A DNA stretch of 64,000 bases, taken from assembly GCA_030830565.1 (NCBI GenBank), contig JAURMR010000004.1, positions 1 through 64,000 of the forward strand, in the 5' to 3' direction. The notes below the pieces were generated by a model that ran no database searches, was not told the origin of the DNA, and worked only from the letters and a program-made list of their open reading frames with translations. Shown in pieces: positions 1-8,962 of the stretch. The DNA is from Acidimicrobiales bacterium. Lineage in GTDB: Bacteria > Actinomycetota > Acidimicrobiia > Acidimicrobiales > Acidimicrobilacustridaceae. Numbering within the stretch: position 1 is the first letter of the stretch; each line of letters begins with the position of its first letter. Both the position numbers and the translations under genes were made by a program.

Positions 1-2
1 GA

Positions 3-170
3 CTGATGGCCAAGGGCTCAACCGACGATTTCGTGACCGATTTCGGCCCATTTCTCAGTCTTTTCTGGCGCGATCCCGATGGTCTTGAAGGCGAAGTTTG
101 CGTCGAGAACCCCGATGCGACCCCCGGCGTTATGAATCCGCCCGGGACTCGCGCCGCTCGCTACAGCTGA
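3..170 (+). CDS. VOC/glyoxalase family protein, C-terminal fragment (truncated by window start)
   Basis: Open frame from base 3 to TGA 168-170 reads ...DFVTDFGPFLSLFWRDPDGLEGEVCVENPDATPGVMNPPGTRAARYS*; 'RDPDGLEGEV' is typical of VOC C-termini. Confidence 0.6.
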   Translation: MMAKGSTDDFVTDFGPFLSLFWRDPDGLEGEVCVENPDATPGVMNPPGTRAARYS

Positions 171-250
171 GCGTTCGAACGGGGCCCCACCTGTCCATCC
201 CCCATGACGCCGGATAGGCTGCCAAACAGTCATTTCACCCGGAGGGGACA

Positions 251-364
251 ATGGAGCAGACGCTCGAAATCACCGAAACCGATGCCGTCGACACCGACGA
301 GGTCTACGAAGAAGAACTGCTTGTCGAGGAAATCTCCATCGACGGCATGTGCGGCGTCTACTAG
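251..364 (+). CDS. mftA: Mycofactocin precursor peptide MftA
   Basis: Translated by hand: MEQTLEITETDAVDTDEVYEEELLVEEISIDGMCGVY* (37 aa); ends in the hallmark IDGMCGVY core; GGAGGGG RBS just upstream; followed by mftB and mftC. Absent from the ORF track because of length. Confidence 0.97.
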   Translation: MEQTLEITETDAVDTDEVYEEELLVEEISIDGMCGVY

Positions 365-373
365 GACCCGCCT

Positions 374-391
374 GAATGCCCTTGGGCATTC
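374..391 (+). terminator. Perfect 8-bp hairpin (GAATGCCC-TT-GGGCATTC) between mftA and mftB
   Basis: Inverted repeat read directly; located 10 nt after the mftA stop and before mftB ATG 399; no T-tract. Confidence 0.6.
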
Positions 392-398
392 ACTCGTC

Positions 399-683
399 AT
401 GACCGCCGTTGCCTTCGATGCCGACCGCCCTTGGCGGCTCCACGAACGGGTCGCGCTACGGCCCGAGCCCTTCGGCGCGCTCGCCTATCACTACGGCAAT
501 CGCCGACTGACGTTTTTGCGCTCACCTGATTTAGTGACGCTTGTGGAGTCGCTCGATGCCCAGCCTTCGCCCCGGGCCGCGTTCGATGCAGCGGGCCTCG
601 ATGCCAAGCGTTGGCCATCGTTCGAAAAAGCACTCACCTCACTCGCCGCTGGCGACTTTCTTGTCCTTGAAAACGCCGCGTAG
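399..683 (+). CDS. mftB: Mycofactocin biosynthesis chaperone MftB (PqqD-like)
   Basis: 94 aa from ATG 399 (MTAVAFDADRPWRLHERVALRPEPFGALAYHYGNRRLTFL...); MftB-like sequence and position between mftA and mftC. Confidence 0.92.
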   Translation: MTAVAFDADRPWRLHERVALRPEPFGALAYHYGNRRLTFLRSPDLVTLVESLDAQPSPRAAFDAAGLDAKRWPSFEKALTSLAAGDFLVLENAA

Positions 684-694
684 GAAGACACGAC

Positions 695-1828
695 ATGACC
701 GCGCTCACTGATCAACTCGCCGAGGGTCTCAACTCCCCCATCTGTCTCACGTGGGAATGGACCTACGCATGCGACCTCGCTTGCGTGCACTGTCTTTCCT
801 CATCGGGGCGTCGCGACCCCAATGAGTTGTCGACCGAACAAATGAAGGCCGTTGTTGATCAGCTCGCCGAAATGCAGGTGTTCTACGTGAACATCGGTGG
901 CGGCGAGCCCATGCTGCGCCCCGATTTCTTCGAGATCGTCGAATACTGCGTGGAAAAGGGCGTAGGCGTGAAGTTCTCGACCAACGGTGGTCGCATCAAC
1001 GCCGAGAACGCGAAGCGCCTTGCGTCGATGGATTACGTCGACATCCAAATTTCGCTTGATGGTGTCGACGAGATCACCAACGATGCTGTGCGCGGCGAAG
1101 GCACCTACGCACGAGTTCGCACCGCAATGAATCATTTGCGCGATGCCGACTTCGGTCAGTTCAAGTTGTCCGTTGTGATGACTCGCGAAAACGTCGAGCA
1201 GGTCGACGCGTACGAAGCGCTTGCCAACGAATACGGTGCTGAACTTCGTCTCACGCGTTTCCGTCCTTCTGGTCGCGGCATCGACACTTGGCACGAACTG
1301 CATCCCACACAGGCGCAACAGATTGAGCTGTACAACTGGTTGCTCGCACGCCCGCAGGTTCTTACCGGTGATTCGTTCTTCCATCTCTCCGCACTTGGTG
1401 AACCGCTTCCTGGTCTCAACCTTTGTGGTGCTGGTCGCGTTGTGTGTCTGATCGATCCGGTTGGCGATGTCTACGCCTGCCCATTCGTATTGCACGACAA
1501 CTTCAAGGCCGGCTCAATTCACGGTGAAGGTGGCTTTGCTGCAGTGTGGCAGTCATCCGATCTGTTTACCGAACTGCGCGAACCCACCAATCCCGGCGCG
1601 TGCGGATCATGCGGCAGTTACGACGCATGCGGTGGCGGCTGTATGGCCACGAAGTTCTTCACCGGTCTTCCGCTCGATGCTCCTGATCCGGAATGCGTGT
1701 TCGGACACGGCGAAACCGCACTTGCCGAACTCGAAGCGAACGGCGGCGCGATTCGCCCGACCGTCAGCGTTGATCACTCGAAGCCCGTAGGCGTCGGCAA
1801 AAAGCGCATTCCCGTTTCAATCCTCTGA
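695..1828 (+). CDS. mftC: Mycofactocin radical SAM maturase MftC
   Basis: CxxxCxxC motif (CDLACVHC), SPASM-type C-terminal cysteines (CGSCGSYDACGGGC), directly after mftB. Confidence 0.97.
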   Translation: MTALTDQLAEGLNSPICLTWEWTYACDLACVHCLSSSGRRDPNELSTEQMKAVVDQLAEMQVFYVNIGGGEPMLRPDFFEIVEYCVEKGVGVKFSTNGGRINAENAKRLASMDYVDIQISLDGVDEITNDAVRGEGTYARVRTAMNHLRDADFGQFKLSVVMTRENVEQVDAYEALANEYGAELRLTRFRPSGRGIDTWHELHPTQAQQIELYNWLLARPQVLTGDSFFHLSALGEPLPGLNLCGAGRVVCLIDPVGDVYACPFVLHDNFKAGSIHGEGGFAAVWQSSDLFTELREPTNPGACGSCGSYDACGGGCMATKFFTGLPLDAPDPECVFGHGETALAELEANGGAIRPTVSVDHSKPVGVGKKRIPVSIL

Positions 1829-1849
1829 CGCGACCGCAGTCGCGTTGGA

Positions 1850-3025
1850 TTACTTGTCGCCCAAGGTGACGAAGAAATCGCGCGGGGCGATGACGTCGTC
1901 GGGCGTGAGTTCGCTGATGTGCGACTTGCCGAGGCCAAGAAGGCACGAGTCGATACCGCCGTGCAGGATGTCGAGAACGTTTTCGACACCGGCTTGACCG
2001 TTGGCGGCAAGGCCCCAGAGATACGCGCGGCCGATCATGACAGCCTTCGCACCCATCGCAACTGCCTTCACGACATCGCTACCGCGACGAATACCGCCGT
2101 CGAGTACGACGTCGATGTCGTTACCAACGGCGGCAACGATTGACGGAAGCACACGAATCGGTGACGGGGTTCCGTCAAGGTTGTTTCCACCGTGGTTTGA
2201 AACCGAAAGGCCAGTGGCACCGAGATCGCGGACGCGCTTGGCGTCGTCGACACGACACACACCCTTGACCACGAATGGTCCGTCCCACTGCGCACGCAAC
2301 CATGCGATGTCTTCCCAACTGGGAGGAGGCATTTGCATCCACTCGTAGTACGCACCGAAGAACGCGGGCGGCTTCTGACCGGGATGGGCCATATTCGGCG
2401 CGCTGAGGTCGGGAAGCTTGCCGGTCTTGAGATAGGCAAGGAGCCACTTGGGCCTCGAAAGCGCTTGCGGCGACAACTTGATCATCGTCTTGAGATCGAG
2501 CTTCTCGGGGATCCAGGGGCTACCCCAGTCGCGACCGTTCGAGAAGGTCCAGTCGAGCGTGAGGATGATGCCCTTCGCGCCGGCGGCCTTGGCCCGCTCG
2601 AGGCGCTGCACCATGACGTCGCGGCCACCGCTCCAGTACATCTGGAAAAGCAGTTGCGAGTTCACCGCAGCAACGTCTTCCATCGAACGACTACCGAATG
2701 AACTGAGGCCCATCGGAATGCCACGATTCGCTGCGGCTCGAGCAACAGCAACTTCGCCTTCGGGATGCACGGCCTGCACACCGGTGGGAGAAATGATGAC
2801 GGGCATCGAAATATCGAGTCCGAAGACCGAGGTGTTCATCGAACGCTCGGCTTGCAGGCCAGCGACATGCGGCGCGAGCCCGAGCTGATCGAATGAGGTC
2901 AGATTGCCGTTGAGCGAAACGCCCTTTTCCGCACCACCGATGATGGCGCCGTAGACCGACTTCGGCAGACGCTTCTCGGCCCGGCGCTGTGCCACGGCAA
3001 CGGTTTCAAACCACTTATTGGCCAT
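1850..3025 (-). CDS. mftD: Mycofactocin system FMN-dependent dehydrogenase MftD (lactate dehydrogenase-like)
   Basis: 391 aa FMN alpha-hydroxy-acid dehydrogenase fold (SNHGGNNLDGTPS, DGGIRRGSDVVKA); convergent with mftC. Confidence 0.92.
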   Translation of the reverse strand: MANKWFETVAVAQRRAEKRLPKSVYGAIIGGAEKGVSLNGNLTSFDQLGLAPHVAGLQAERSMNTSVFGLDISMPVIISPTGVQAVHPEGEVAVARAAANRGIPMGLSSFGSRSMEDVAAVNSQLLFQMYWSGGRDVMVQRLERAKAAGAKGIILTLDWTFSNGRDWGSPWIPEKLDLKTMIKLSPQALSRPKWLLAYLKTGKLPDLSAPNMAHPGQKPPAFFGAYYEWMQMPPPSWEDIAWLRAQWDGPFVVKGVCRVDDAKRVRDLGATGLSVSNHGGNNLDGTPSPIRVLPSIVAAVGNDIDVVLDGGIRRGSDVVKAVAMGAKAVMIGRAYLWGLAANGQAGVENVLDILHGGIDSCLLGLGKSHISELTPDDVIAPRDFFVTLGDK

Positions 3026-3092
3026 ACAGCCCTCCCAGAACGAAGGAGAACTCTACCGGGAGGCCCGGATCAGGCCCCATTCGGCGGGTTGG

Positions 3093-4061
3093 TCACCAGA
3101 ACAGGTGATGTCCGTCAGCGGTGTTGGCCGGGGTGAGGACCCCGAACTCGGCACGGATCTCGGCCAGCGGCCGATCGGCCATTGCGAAGTGGTCGACCCG
3201 AGAGAAGTCGGCCGAGCATTCGCCCCCGCGAGCAATCTCCGCAGCCAGGAGTTCAGCAGCACCCGGTCGGGCAAGTATCCCCTGCTCGGCTTTGACCTTG
3301 TTTGAGTCGCCAAAACCCGCTTCATGCACGATGAGCGAAGCGAGCAGCGCTGAACGATTCACCGAGTCGTCGACCATGGCCATGAGAAAGGCGCTGAGGG
3401 CGACTTCAGCTTCTGCCGTTGTTCCGATTCCTGAGATCACGTGGGTCATGTCATGACCGACATAGAAGTGGTTCATTGGCGTGGCCTCGACGCCAGGGAA
3501 TGGCAGGCCGGCGATCTCGTAGAACTCGACATACGCGTGACCAAGCGTGCCGGGCGCGCAAGCACGCAGTTTCTCAATACGGGCCACGAGTTCGGGTTCG
3601 CTCGAACCTTCTGGAACGGCAATATCGCGAAGCGAAGGTTCCACTCTGTCTTCAACGCTGCCATTGAGGAAGCGAGCGAAGTCCGCCTTTGCCCGATCAG
3701 TTCCTTCATCAACCATCGTGCGGAACAGCGCAGCATCGGGACCAATGATTCCGATTGCGGTTTCGTAGGCCTCAGCACGTTCGAGTTGTGCATCAAGAAG
3801 CGGGTGACGACAGGCCTCAAGGGTCACGATCATTTCTTGAAAGTGACGGCGATCAGTTGGCGACTGAACCGCAGCAGCGAGTTGTGCAGGACCAAGCGGC
3901 GTTTGCGCACGCAGATCGAGATCGGGACGACGCCACACCTGCGAAACAATCGCCTGCAGAACAACGAGTTGTTCCTCGGTAGGCCCACCATCCACATCGC
4001 ACACGCCGAGAAGCCCACCAACAAACGGTTCTACGAGTTCAGGGGCAAGCGCGAGGGACAC
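3093..4061 (-). CDS. Coq4-like protein with N-terminal alpha-helical domain
   Basis: TLGHAYVEFYEIAGL...NHFYVGHDMTHVISGIGTTAEAE contains the Coq4 HDxxHx11E motif. Confidence 0.65.
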   Translation of the reverse strand: MSLALAPELVEPFVGGLLGVCDVDGGPTEEQLVVLQAIVSQVWRRPDLDLRAQTPLGPAQLAAAVQSPTDRRHFQEMIVTLEACRHPLLDAQLERAEAYETAIGIIGPDAALFRTMVDEGTDRAKADFARFLNGSVEDRVEPSLRDIAVPEGSSEPELVARIEKLRACAPGTLGHAYVEFYEIAGLPFPGVEATPMNHFYVGHDMTHVISGIGTTAEAEVALSAFLMAMVDDSVNRSALLASLIVHEAGFGDSNKVKAEQGILARPGAAELLAAEIARGGECSADFSRVDHFAMADRPLAEIRAEFGVLTPANTADGHHLFW

Positions 4062-4159
4062 AGCATCTCCAAGAGTGAATGACCGGCGCTATCCAATCAC
4101 AGGCCCAACATTCGCAGCGAGCGACCCGTAGGATCTGCGCAGCATTCTGAGGGGGAACA

Positions 4160-5272
4160 GTGGAATCAACAATGGCTATGGCCGAATTAGCCGAACTCAT
4201 TGCAGCCATTAACGCCGATGCGGACGACGAGCGTTGGCACTTTGTGTCCGACCTTGATCGCGCGTCGTATCGCGAATTCGCAATGCATTGTTTGCATCAT
4301 TCGCTGCAGTTCTGGCTTGAAGCAGATCCTTTGCGACCGCGTTGGAATCGTTGGTTCATGCCCAATAAAAAGTTGCTCGGCGATAACCCCGACACCGTTT
4401 ATTACGGCACGGTTATCGACCCCACGAAGTCCTATCGAATTCGCGGCAACATCGAAAACGCCTGTTACACGTCCTTCACCGTTGAAATCGGTACTGCTGG
4501 CGGTGCGATGTCGCAAAAGCTCGGCCACACCCTGAACGACAGCGAGTTCGAGGTTGACGCTGCGGGCAACTACGAACTGATCGCTGCTCCCACAGGAAGC
4601 GGCCCGAATTGGTTGCGACTCGATCCTGACGCCGGGTCAATCACGACCCGCCACTATTTCGAATGGCAGCGTTGCGCGGCGCTCGATCCGAGCCTGCACA
4701 TTCCGCTCACAATTGAGCCGCTGGAAGATCCCGGTCCGCCTCCGGTTCCAGACGACACAGCTGTGGCCGCGAATATTCGACGCGCCATCACCTTCTTGCG
4801 GTCCGTCACGGTTGATTGGGGTCACACTCCGATGCCGCCTGGTGCAATTCCTTGGGTCTCGGCCGAACCGAATGTGTTCACCAACCCTGCCGATCACGAC
4901 GGCAACCTCGGTATTGGTTACGCGGCCACCGACAACATCTATCGATCAGCGCGTTGGAAGTTGGCCCCCGACGAAGCGTTAGAAATTCGTGGACGTTGGC
5001 CGCGGTGCACGTTCGCCAACATCGTGTTGTTCAACAACCACATGCAAACGCCCAACTACGACCGACGACTCGTATCGCTCAATCGAGTGCAAACCGAGGT
5101 TGAGGACGACGGTTCGTGGCGCATGATCCTTGCCCATTCCGATCCCGGCCTTCCCAACTGGTTGGACACTCGCGGGCTTGAACACGGAACGATGTTCTGG
5201 CGGTTCTTGCTGCCAACTGAGCCGCTGACACAACTCGAGACACGGGTTGTGAAATTCAGTGACCTTTCCTGA
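4160..5272 (+). CDS. DUF1214 domain-containing protein
   Basis: 370 aa; shares NPDTVYYGT..., RIRGNIENACYTSFT, RGRWPRCTFANI, HSDPGLPNWLDT with ORF 6696-7814 (-). Confidence 0.75.
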   Translation: MESTMAMAELAELIAAINADADDERWHFVSDLDRASYREFAMHCLHHSLQFWLEADPLRPRWNRWFMPNKKLLGDNPDTVYYGTVIDPTKSYRIRGNIENACYTSFTVEIGTAGGAMSQKLGHTLNDSEFEVDAAGNYELIAAPTGSGPNWLRLDPDAGSITTRHYFEWQRCAALDPSLHIPLTIEPLEDPGPPPVPDDTAVAANIRRAITFLRSVTVDWGHTPMPPGAIPWVSAEPNVFTNPADHDGNLGIGYAATDNIYRSARWKLAPDEALEIRGRWPRCTFANIVLFNNHMQTPNYDRRLVSLNRVQTEVEDDGSWRMILAHSDPGLPNWLDTRGLEHGTMFWRFLLPTEPLTQLETRVVKFSDLS

Positions 5273-5290
5273 GCAATCGGTGGGCAAACT

Positions 5291-5851
5291 GTGAGAATGA
5301 CCCACGCGCTTGAAGGAACTGTCACCAGCCTGCATGCCGATGGCGGCCATAACTTCTCAAAGCCACTCATTGAGGAGGCCGTCTTCCTTGCCGGGATCGG
5401 CATCGAGGGCGATGCCCACTCCGGCCCGACCACCCAGCACCTCAGCCGCCAGAAAAAGGATGCGAACCGTCCCAACCTTCGCCAAGTCCACCTTGTGGCC
5501 AGCGAGATCCACGAGGGGCTGCGTACTGAGGGATTCGAGGTTCCGTTCGGAGGGTTCGGCGAAAACCTCACCACCAAAGGTATTGAACTCGGTCAACTAC
5601 CTGTGGGCACCACACTGCGCCTTGGCGAAGACGTGATCGTTGCTCTGACTGGTTTTCGCGATCCCTGTTCGCAGATCGACAAGTTTCAAGAGGGCCTGCG
5701 CGCTGCGGTGTCATTCAAGCCCGAGGTTGGCCCACAGTTGTTTCGTAACGGAGTGATGTCCGTTGTGGTTCGCGGTGGAACGGTTCGCGTTGGCGACACC
5801 ATCAAGGTTGCGTTGCCGGCCGAACCGCATCAGCCGATGCAGAAAGTTTGA
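5291..5851 (+). CDS. MOSC domain-containing protein
   Basis: GIEGDAHSG, RQVHLV, FGENLTTKGIEL, TGFRDPCSQIDKF match MOSC motifs. Confidence 0.88.
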   Translation: MRMTHALEGTVTSLHADGGHNFSKPLIEEAVFLAGIGIEGDAHSGPTTQHLSRQKKDANRPNLRQVHLVASEIHEGLRTEGFEVPFGGFGENLTTKGIELGQLPVGTTLRLGEDVIVALTGFRDPCSQIDKFQEGLRAAVSFKPEVGPQLFRNGVMSVVVRGGTVRVGDTIKVALPAEPHQPMQKV

Positions 5852-5867
5852 TTGCCGTTTCGAAGTT

Positions 5868-6692
5868 TCAGTTGCGGCCGCGCATTGCTTCGAGGAGCGA
5901 ATCAATCGAACCGGCTTCTTTGAAGCGAGTCTGGCCACCAGCAGCCAAGAACCGGCGCATTGGTTCACGGTGTCTTCCATCCACCATTGCCGCGTTGAGT
6001 TCCGCGCTCTCAATAGTGAGCGCAGCTGGGTCATTCTCAAGCGCTGCATTCACGACTCGCTTCACCGTTTGAACGGATCGGCGATCAAGATGGGCGAAGC
6101 GATCGACATACACATCAAGCGCAATGTCGAGGTCCTCGGAAAGAACTACCGACTGCAACCAGCCGATCGAGAGAAGTTCTTCAACGCCGATGTCGCGTCC
6201 GCTCAGAATGACTTCAAGGGCTTTGGCCCGTCCGAGTTGGCGGGCAAGGCGAACGGTGCCACCCGCTCCCGGCAGAATTCCCATTGGGACTTCAGGCTGT
6301 CCGATGATGGCGCGAACGGTTCCCACACGCAGATCAAGCGCCGAGAGGAATTCACATCCGCCGCCCCGGGCGTATCCATTCAAAAATCCAATTGTGAGAA
6401 ACGGTGCGTTGTGAAGTCGTTCGAACAATGCAGCTGCGATGTTCGGTTGGGTTACCGGCTCGTCCGATGGGGTTGACGCCAGAATCGTTTCAACATCGCC
6501 GTGCATGAGGAAGAAATCAGGATCGGCGCTGCGGAACACAACGACTGCCACCGAATCGTCGGATTCAAGTTCAGGAAGCAACTCAATCAAACCGACCACG
6601 AACTCGGCACCGACAATGTTGTGAGGCGGAATAGTGATTGTGACGGTGACGACAGCGCCACTACGCGTCGTACGCAGCGCGCCGTCGGTCAT
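5868..6692 (-). CDS. Enoyl-CoA hydratase/isomerase family protein
   Basis: Crotonase fold: GYARGGGCEFLSALDLRVG, GQPEVPMGILPGAGGTVRLARQLG. Confidence 0.9.
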   Translation of the reverse strand: MTDGALRTTRSGAVVTVTITIPPHNIVGAEFVVGLIELLPELESDDSVAVVVFRSADPDFFLMHGDVETILASTPSDEPVTQPNIAAALFERLHNAPFLTIGFLNGYARGGGCEFLSALDLRVGTVRAIIGQPEVPMGILPGAGGTVRLARQLGRAKALEVILSGRDIGVEELLSIGWLQSVVLSEDLDIALDVYVDRFAHLDRRSVQTVKRVVNAALENDPAALTIESAELNAAMVDGRHREPMRRFLAAGGQTRFKEAGSIDSLLEAMRGRN

Positions 6693-6695
6693 TGT

Positions 6696-7814
6696 TCAGA
6701 CCAGATCGGGAGTGAGGTCCGCGAACTTCACGACTTCGCACGCGGGCTTTTCAATCTCACCCTCGGGCAGGAAGAAGCGGAAAAACATCGTGCCGAGGTT
6801 GCGGCCTTCGGTGTCGATCCAGTTCGGGTGTCCCGGGTCCGAATGCGCAAGCACCATCGTGAACGAGCCGTCCGCGTTCAACGTGGTGTTGGCGCGATTT
6901 CGGCTGACCTGGCGATTCACGTAGTCATACATCTGCGACCAACGATTCCAGAGACAGATATTGCCGAATACGCACTCGGGCCAGCGGCCACGGATCACAA
7001 GCGCTTCATCGTCACCGATGAAATACGGAGCCATTGCATAGGCAGCGTCAAATGCAGCAAACGCCATGTTTCCTGGCACGACGGGCTGCGGAAGTTCATT
7101 CGGAACTCTCGATACGAACGGAATGGGTGTGTCTTCTGATGGCGCAACGGACGCAACCGTCTTGGTGCGAACGTGATTGATTACGCGTTGCAGGGCCTCG
7201 GAGACCCGTTCGTCATTCCAACGAGGCGGAGCAGGGACCTTGGTGACCGCTTCAATGCTGATCGGCACATGCAGTGTTTGCGATGCCGATGATGACCAAG
7301 GAAATTCGAAGTAGTGGCGCGTCGTGATGCGACCACCGTCGGCAGGAATCTCGAGCCAGTTTCGATCGGCGGCCGGGCCACCGAGACGAATCTCGTAACT
7401 GCCGTCGGCAGCGATATCCATTTCCGTGTCGTTCAATACACCGGACGTGTGCGTCGCATAGGAACCGTCGGCCGCGCCCGCTTCCATCGTGAACGAGGTG
7501 TAGACCGCGCCCGCGATGTTGCCGCGCACGATGTATTCATTGCCCGGTGCAACTGGCGTCTCGAAGTACACAGCATCGGAGTTGTCGCCGGTGAACGAAC
7601 GCGTGGGCGACACGATGCGGTTGAACACTGGACGCTGCGGATCGAACTCTTGGTGCGAATACAGCGCGCTCTGGAGAATGTGCGTGAGGTTGCGAAAGCC
7701 CTCGGCGACATCGTCGTCGCTCATGGCCGGGCCTGGCACGACCCATTCATCGCCGGCCTGCTGGAGCAGTGCCACCAACTCGTTGTACTTCTCGCGCGAC
7801 TTGAGTTCGCCCAT
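6696..7814 (-). CDS. DUF1214 domain-containing protein (second paralog)
   Basis: 372 aa; colinear with ORF 4160-5272 (GDNSDAVYFETPV, RGNIAGAVYTSFTMEAG, RGRWPECVFGNI, HSDPGHPNWIDTEGR). Confidence 0.75.
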   Translation of the reverse strand: MGELKSREKYNELVALLQQAGDEWVVPGPAMSDDDVAEGFRNLTHILQSALYSHQEFDPQRPVFNRIVSPTRSFTGDNSDAVYFETPVAPGNEYIVRGNIAGAVYTSFTMEAGAADGSYATHTSGVLNDTEMDIAADGSYEIRLGGPAADRNWLEIPADGGRITTRHYFEFPWSSSASQTLHVPISIEAVTKVPAPPRWNDERVSEALQRVINHVRTKTVASVAPSEDTPIPFVSRVPNELPQPVVPGNMAFAAFDAAYAMAPYFIGDDEALVIRGRWPECVFGNICLWNRWSQMYDYVNRQVSRNRANTTLNADGSFTMVLAHSDPGHPNWIDTEGRNLGTMFFRFFLPEGEIEKPACEVVKFADLTPDLV

Positions 7815-7926
7815 GTCTTCCCCCTTGAAACGTCAGGGGCGCATCCTCGCAAAGATCAACCGACTCTGCACACAAAGACGGTTGGGGCATCGGGCGGCTA
7901 CGGTCGACACATTCAAGGGGGGCCTG

Positions 7927-8427
7927 ATGAAAACAACTGATGAACGACTGGCCGAGGCACTCGATTATCTCGATATTCGTCGTCTGCAGAATCGTTACGC
8001 CGACATCGTGACCCGCAGGGCATGGTCCGAGCTTCACGAGATCATGCGACCGGGCTGCAAGCTCGAGCTCGACCTCGGCGACAACCAGATGGTGTTCGAC
8101 GGTCCCCAAGCCATCGGTGACTTCATCGGTGAACAACTTGAAGCGTTTGAATTTTTCGAATTCGTCATCCTCAACACCGTGATCGAGGTTGATGTCGAAG
8201 CTGGCGTGGCCGGCGGCCGCATGTACATGCAAGAGCTTCGCCAAAACGTGAGCGATGGTCGTCGCACAAATGCCTACGGCGTTTACCACGACCGCTTCGA
8301 ACGGCACGAAGGCACGTGGTGGCTGGCTCGTCGTCGCTACGGCTCGTTCTCCCGCACCATCGCGCCGGGGCCGGAACACGAACAGGTCGTCTTTCCCCTT
8401 CCCCTGCACGACCTCGGCACGCTGTAA
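7927..8427 (+). CDS. SnoaL-like/NTF2-like domain protein
   Basis: From ATG 7927: MKTTDERLAEALDYLDIRRLQNRYADIVTRRAWSELHEIM...; typical SnoaL_4 layout. Confidence 0.7.
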   Translation: MKTTDERLAEALDYLDIRRLQNRYADIVTRRAWSELHEIMRPGCKLELDLGDNQMVFDGPQAIGDFIGEQLEAFEFFEFVILNTVIEVDVEAGVAGGRMYMQELRQNVSDGRRTNAYGVYHDRFERHEGTWWLARRRYGSFSRTIAPGPEHEQVVFPLPLHDLGTL

Positions 8428-8447
8428 CGCTTCCGGTCAGATCCCAC

Positions 8448-8873
8448 TCAGGGGTGAAGGTCGACCTCGTTGTCGTTGCCGTCGCGAGCAGCGAGGGTTC
8501 GAGGGCTCGACGGTGCACCGCCGATGCCAATTGCTGAAAGCACTTCAAACGCGGAATCAGTCGCCGTCGTACCCGGAGGCTGACGAAGCGTTGCTCCTTC
8601 CCGATCTTCATCGAGGTGCCATCCGCGTTTGCTCAGCGCATCGGCGACGTTGCGGAGCCGAGAGGCCGAAAGTTCATTGAAGCGGACAATGAGCACGCTG
8701 CTTCCGCCCTGTTTGGCGTTGATCACCAGTGGATGCCATCCCTCAGGCGCACTCACCGTGGCTGAAGCATCGACCTCGTTGATCAACACATGGGCCCGCA
8801 ATGAGACGATGGCTTCGGTCAAGACGCCAACCGCATCGAAATCTGTGGGGTCGATCACGACAGGTTGAGCCAT
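8448..8873 (-). CDS. Hypothetical protein
   Basis: Intact ORF (8448-8903) with good codon usage; start at 8873 (MAQPVVIDPTDFDAVG...) or 8903. Confidence 0.5.
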   Translation of the reverse strand: MAQPVVIDPTDFDAVGVLTEAIVSLRAHVLINEVDASATVSAPEGWHPLVINAKQGGSSVLIVRFNELSASRLRNVADALSKRGWHLDEDREGATLRQPPGTTATDSAFEVLSAIGIGGAPSSPRTLAARDGNDNEVDLHP

Positions 8874-8962
8874 AGGCCAAGCCTCGCGCATGGGGACCTG
8901 CACCGGGAATGTCCAGCACCGACCCGCACCCGTAGGATTCGGGTCCTTGGGGAGGAACAGTC

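Noticed and set aside
18-251. 77-aa minus-strand ORF upstream of mftA
   Set aside because: The + strand encodes a convincing VOC C-terminus here (3-170); minus ORF overlaps the mftA start and has no motif.
800-1495. 231-aa minus-strand ORF
   Set aside because: Antisense shadow of mftC.
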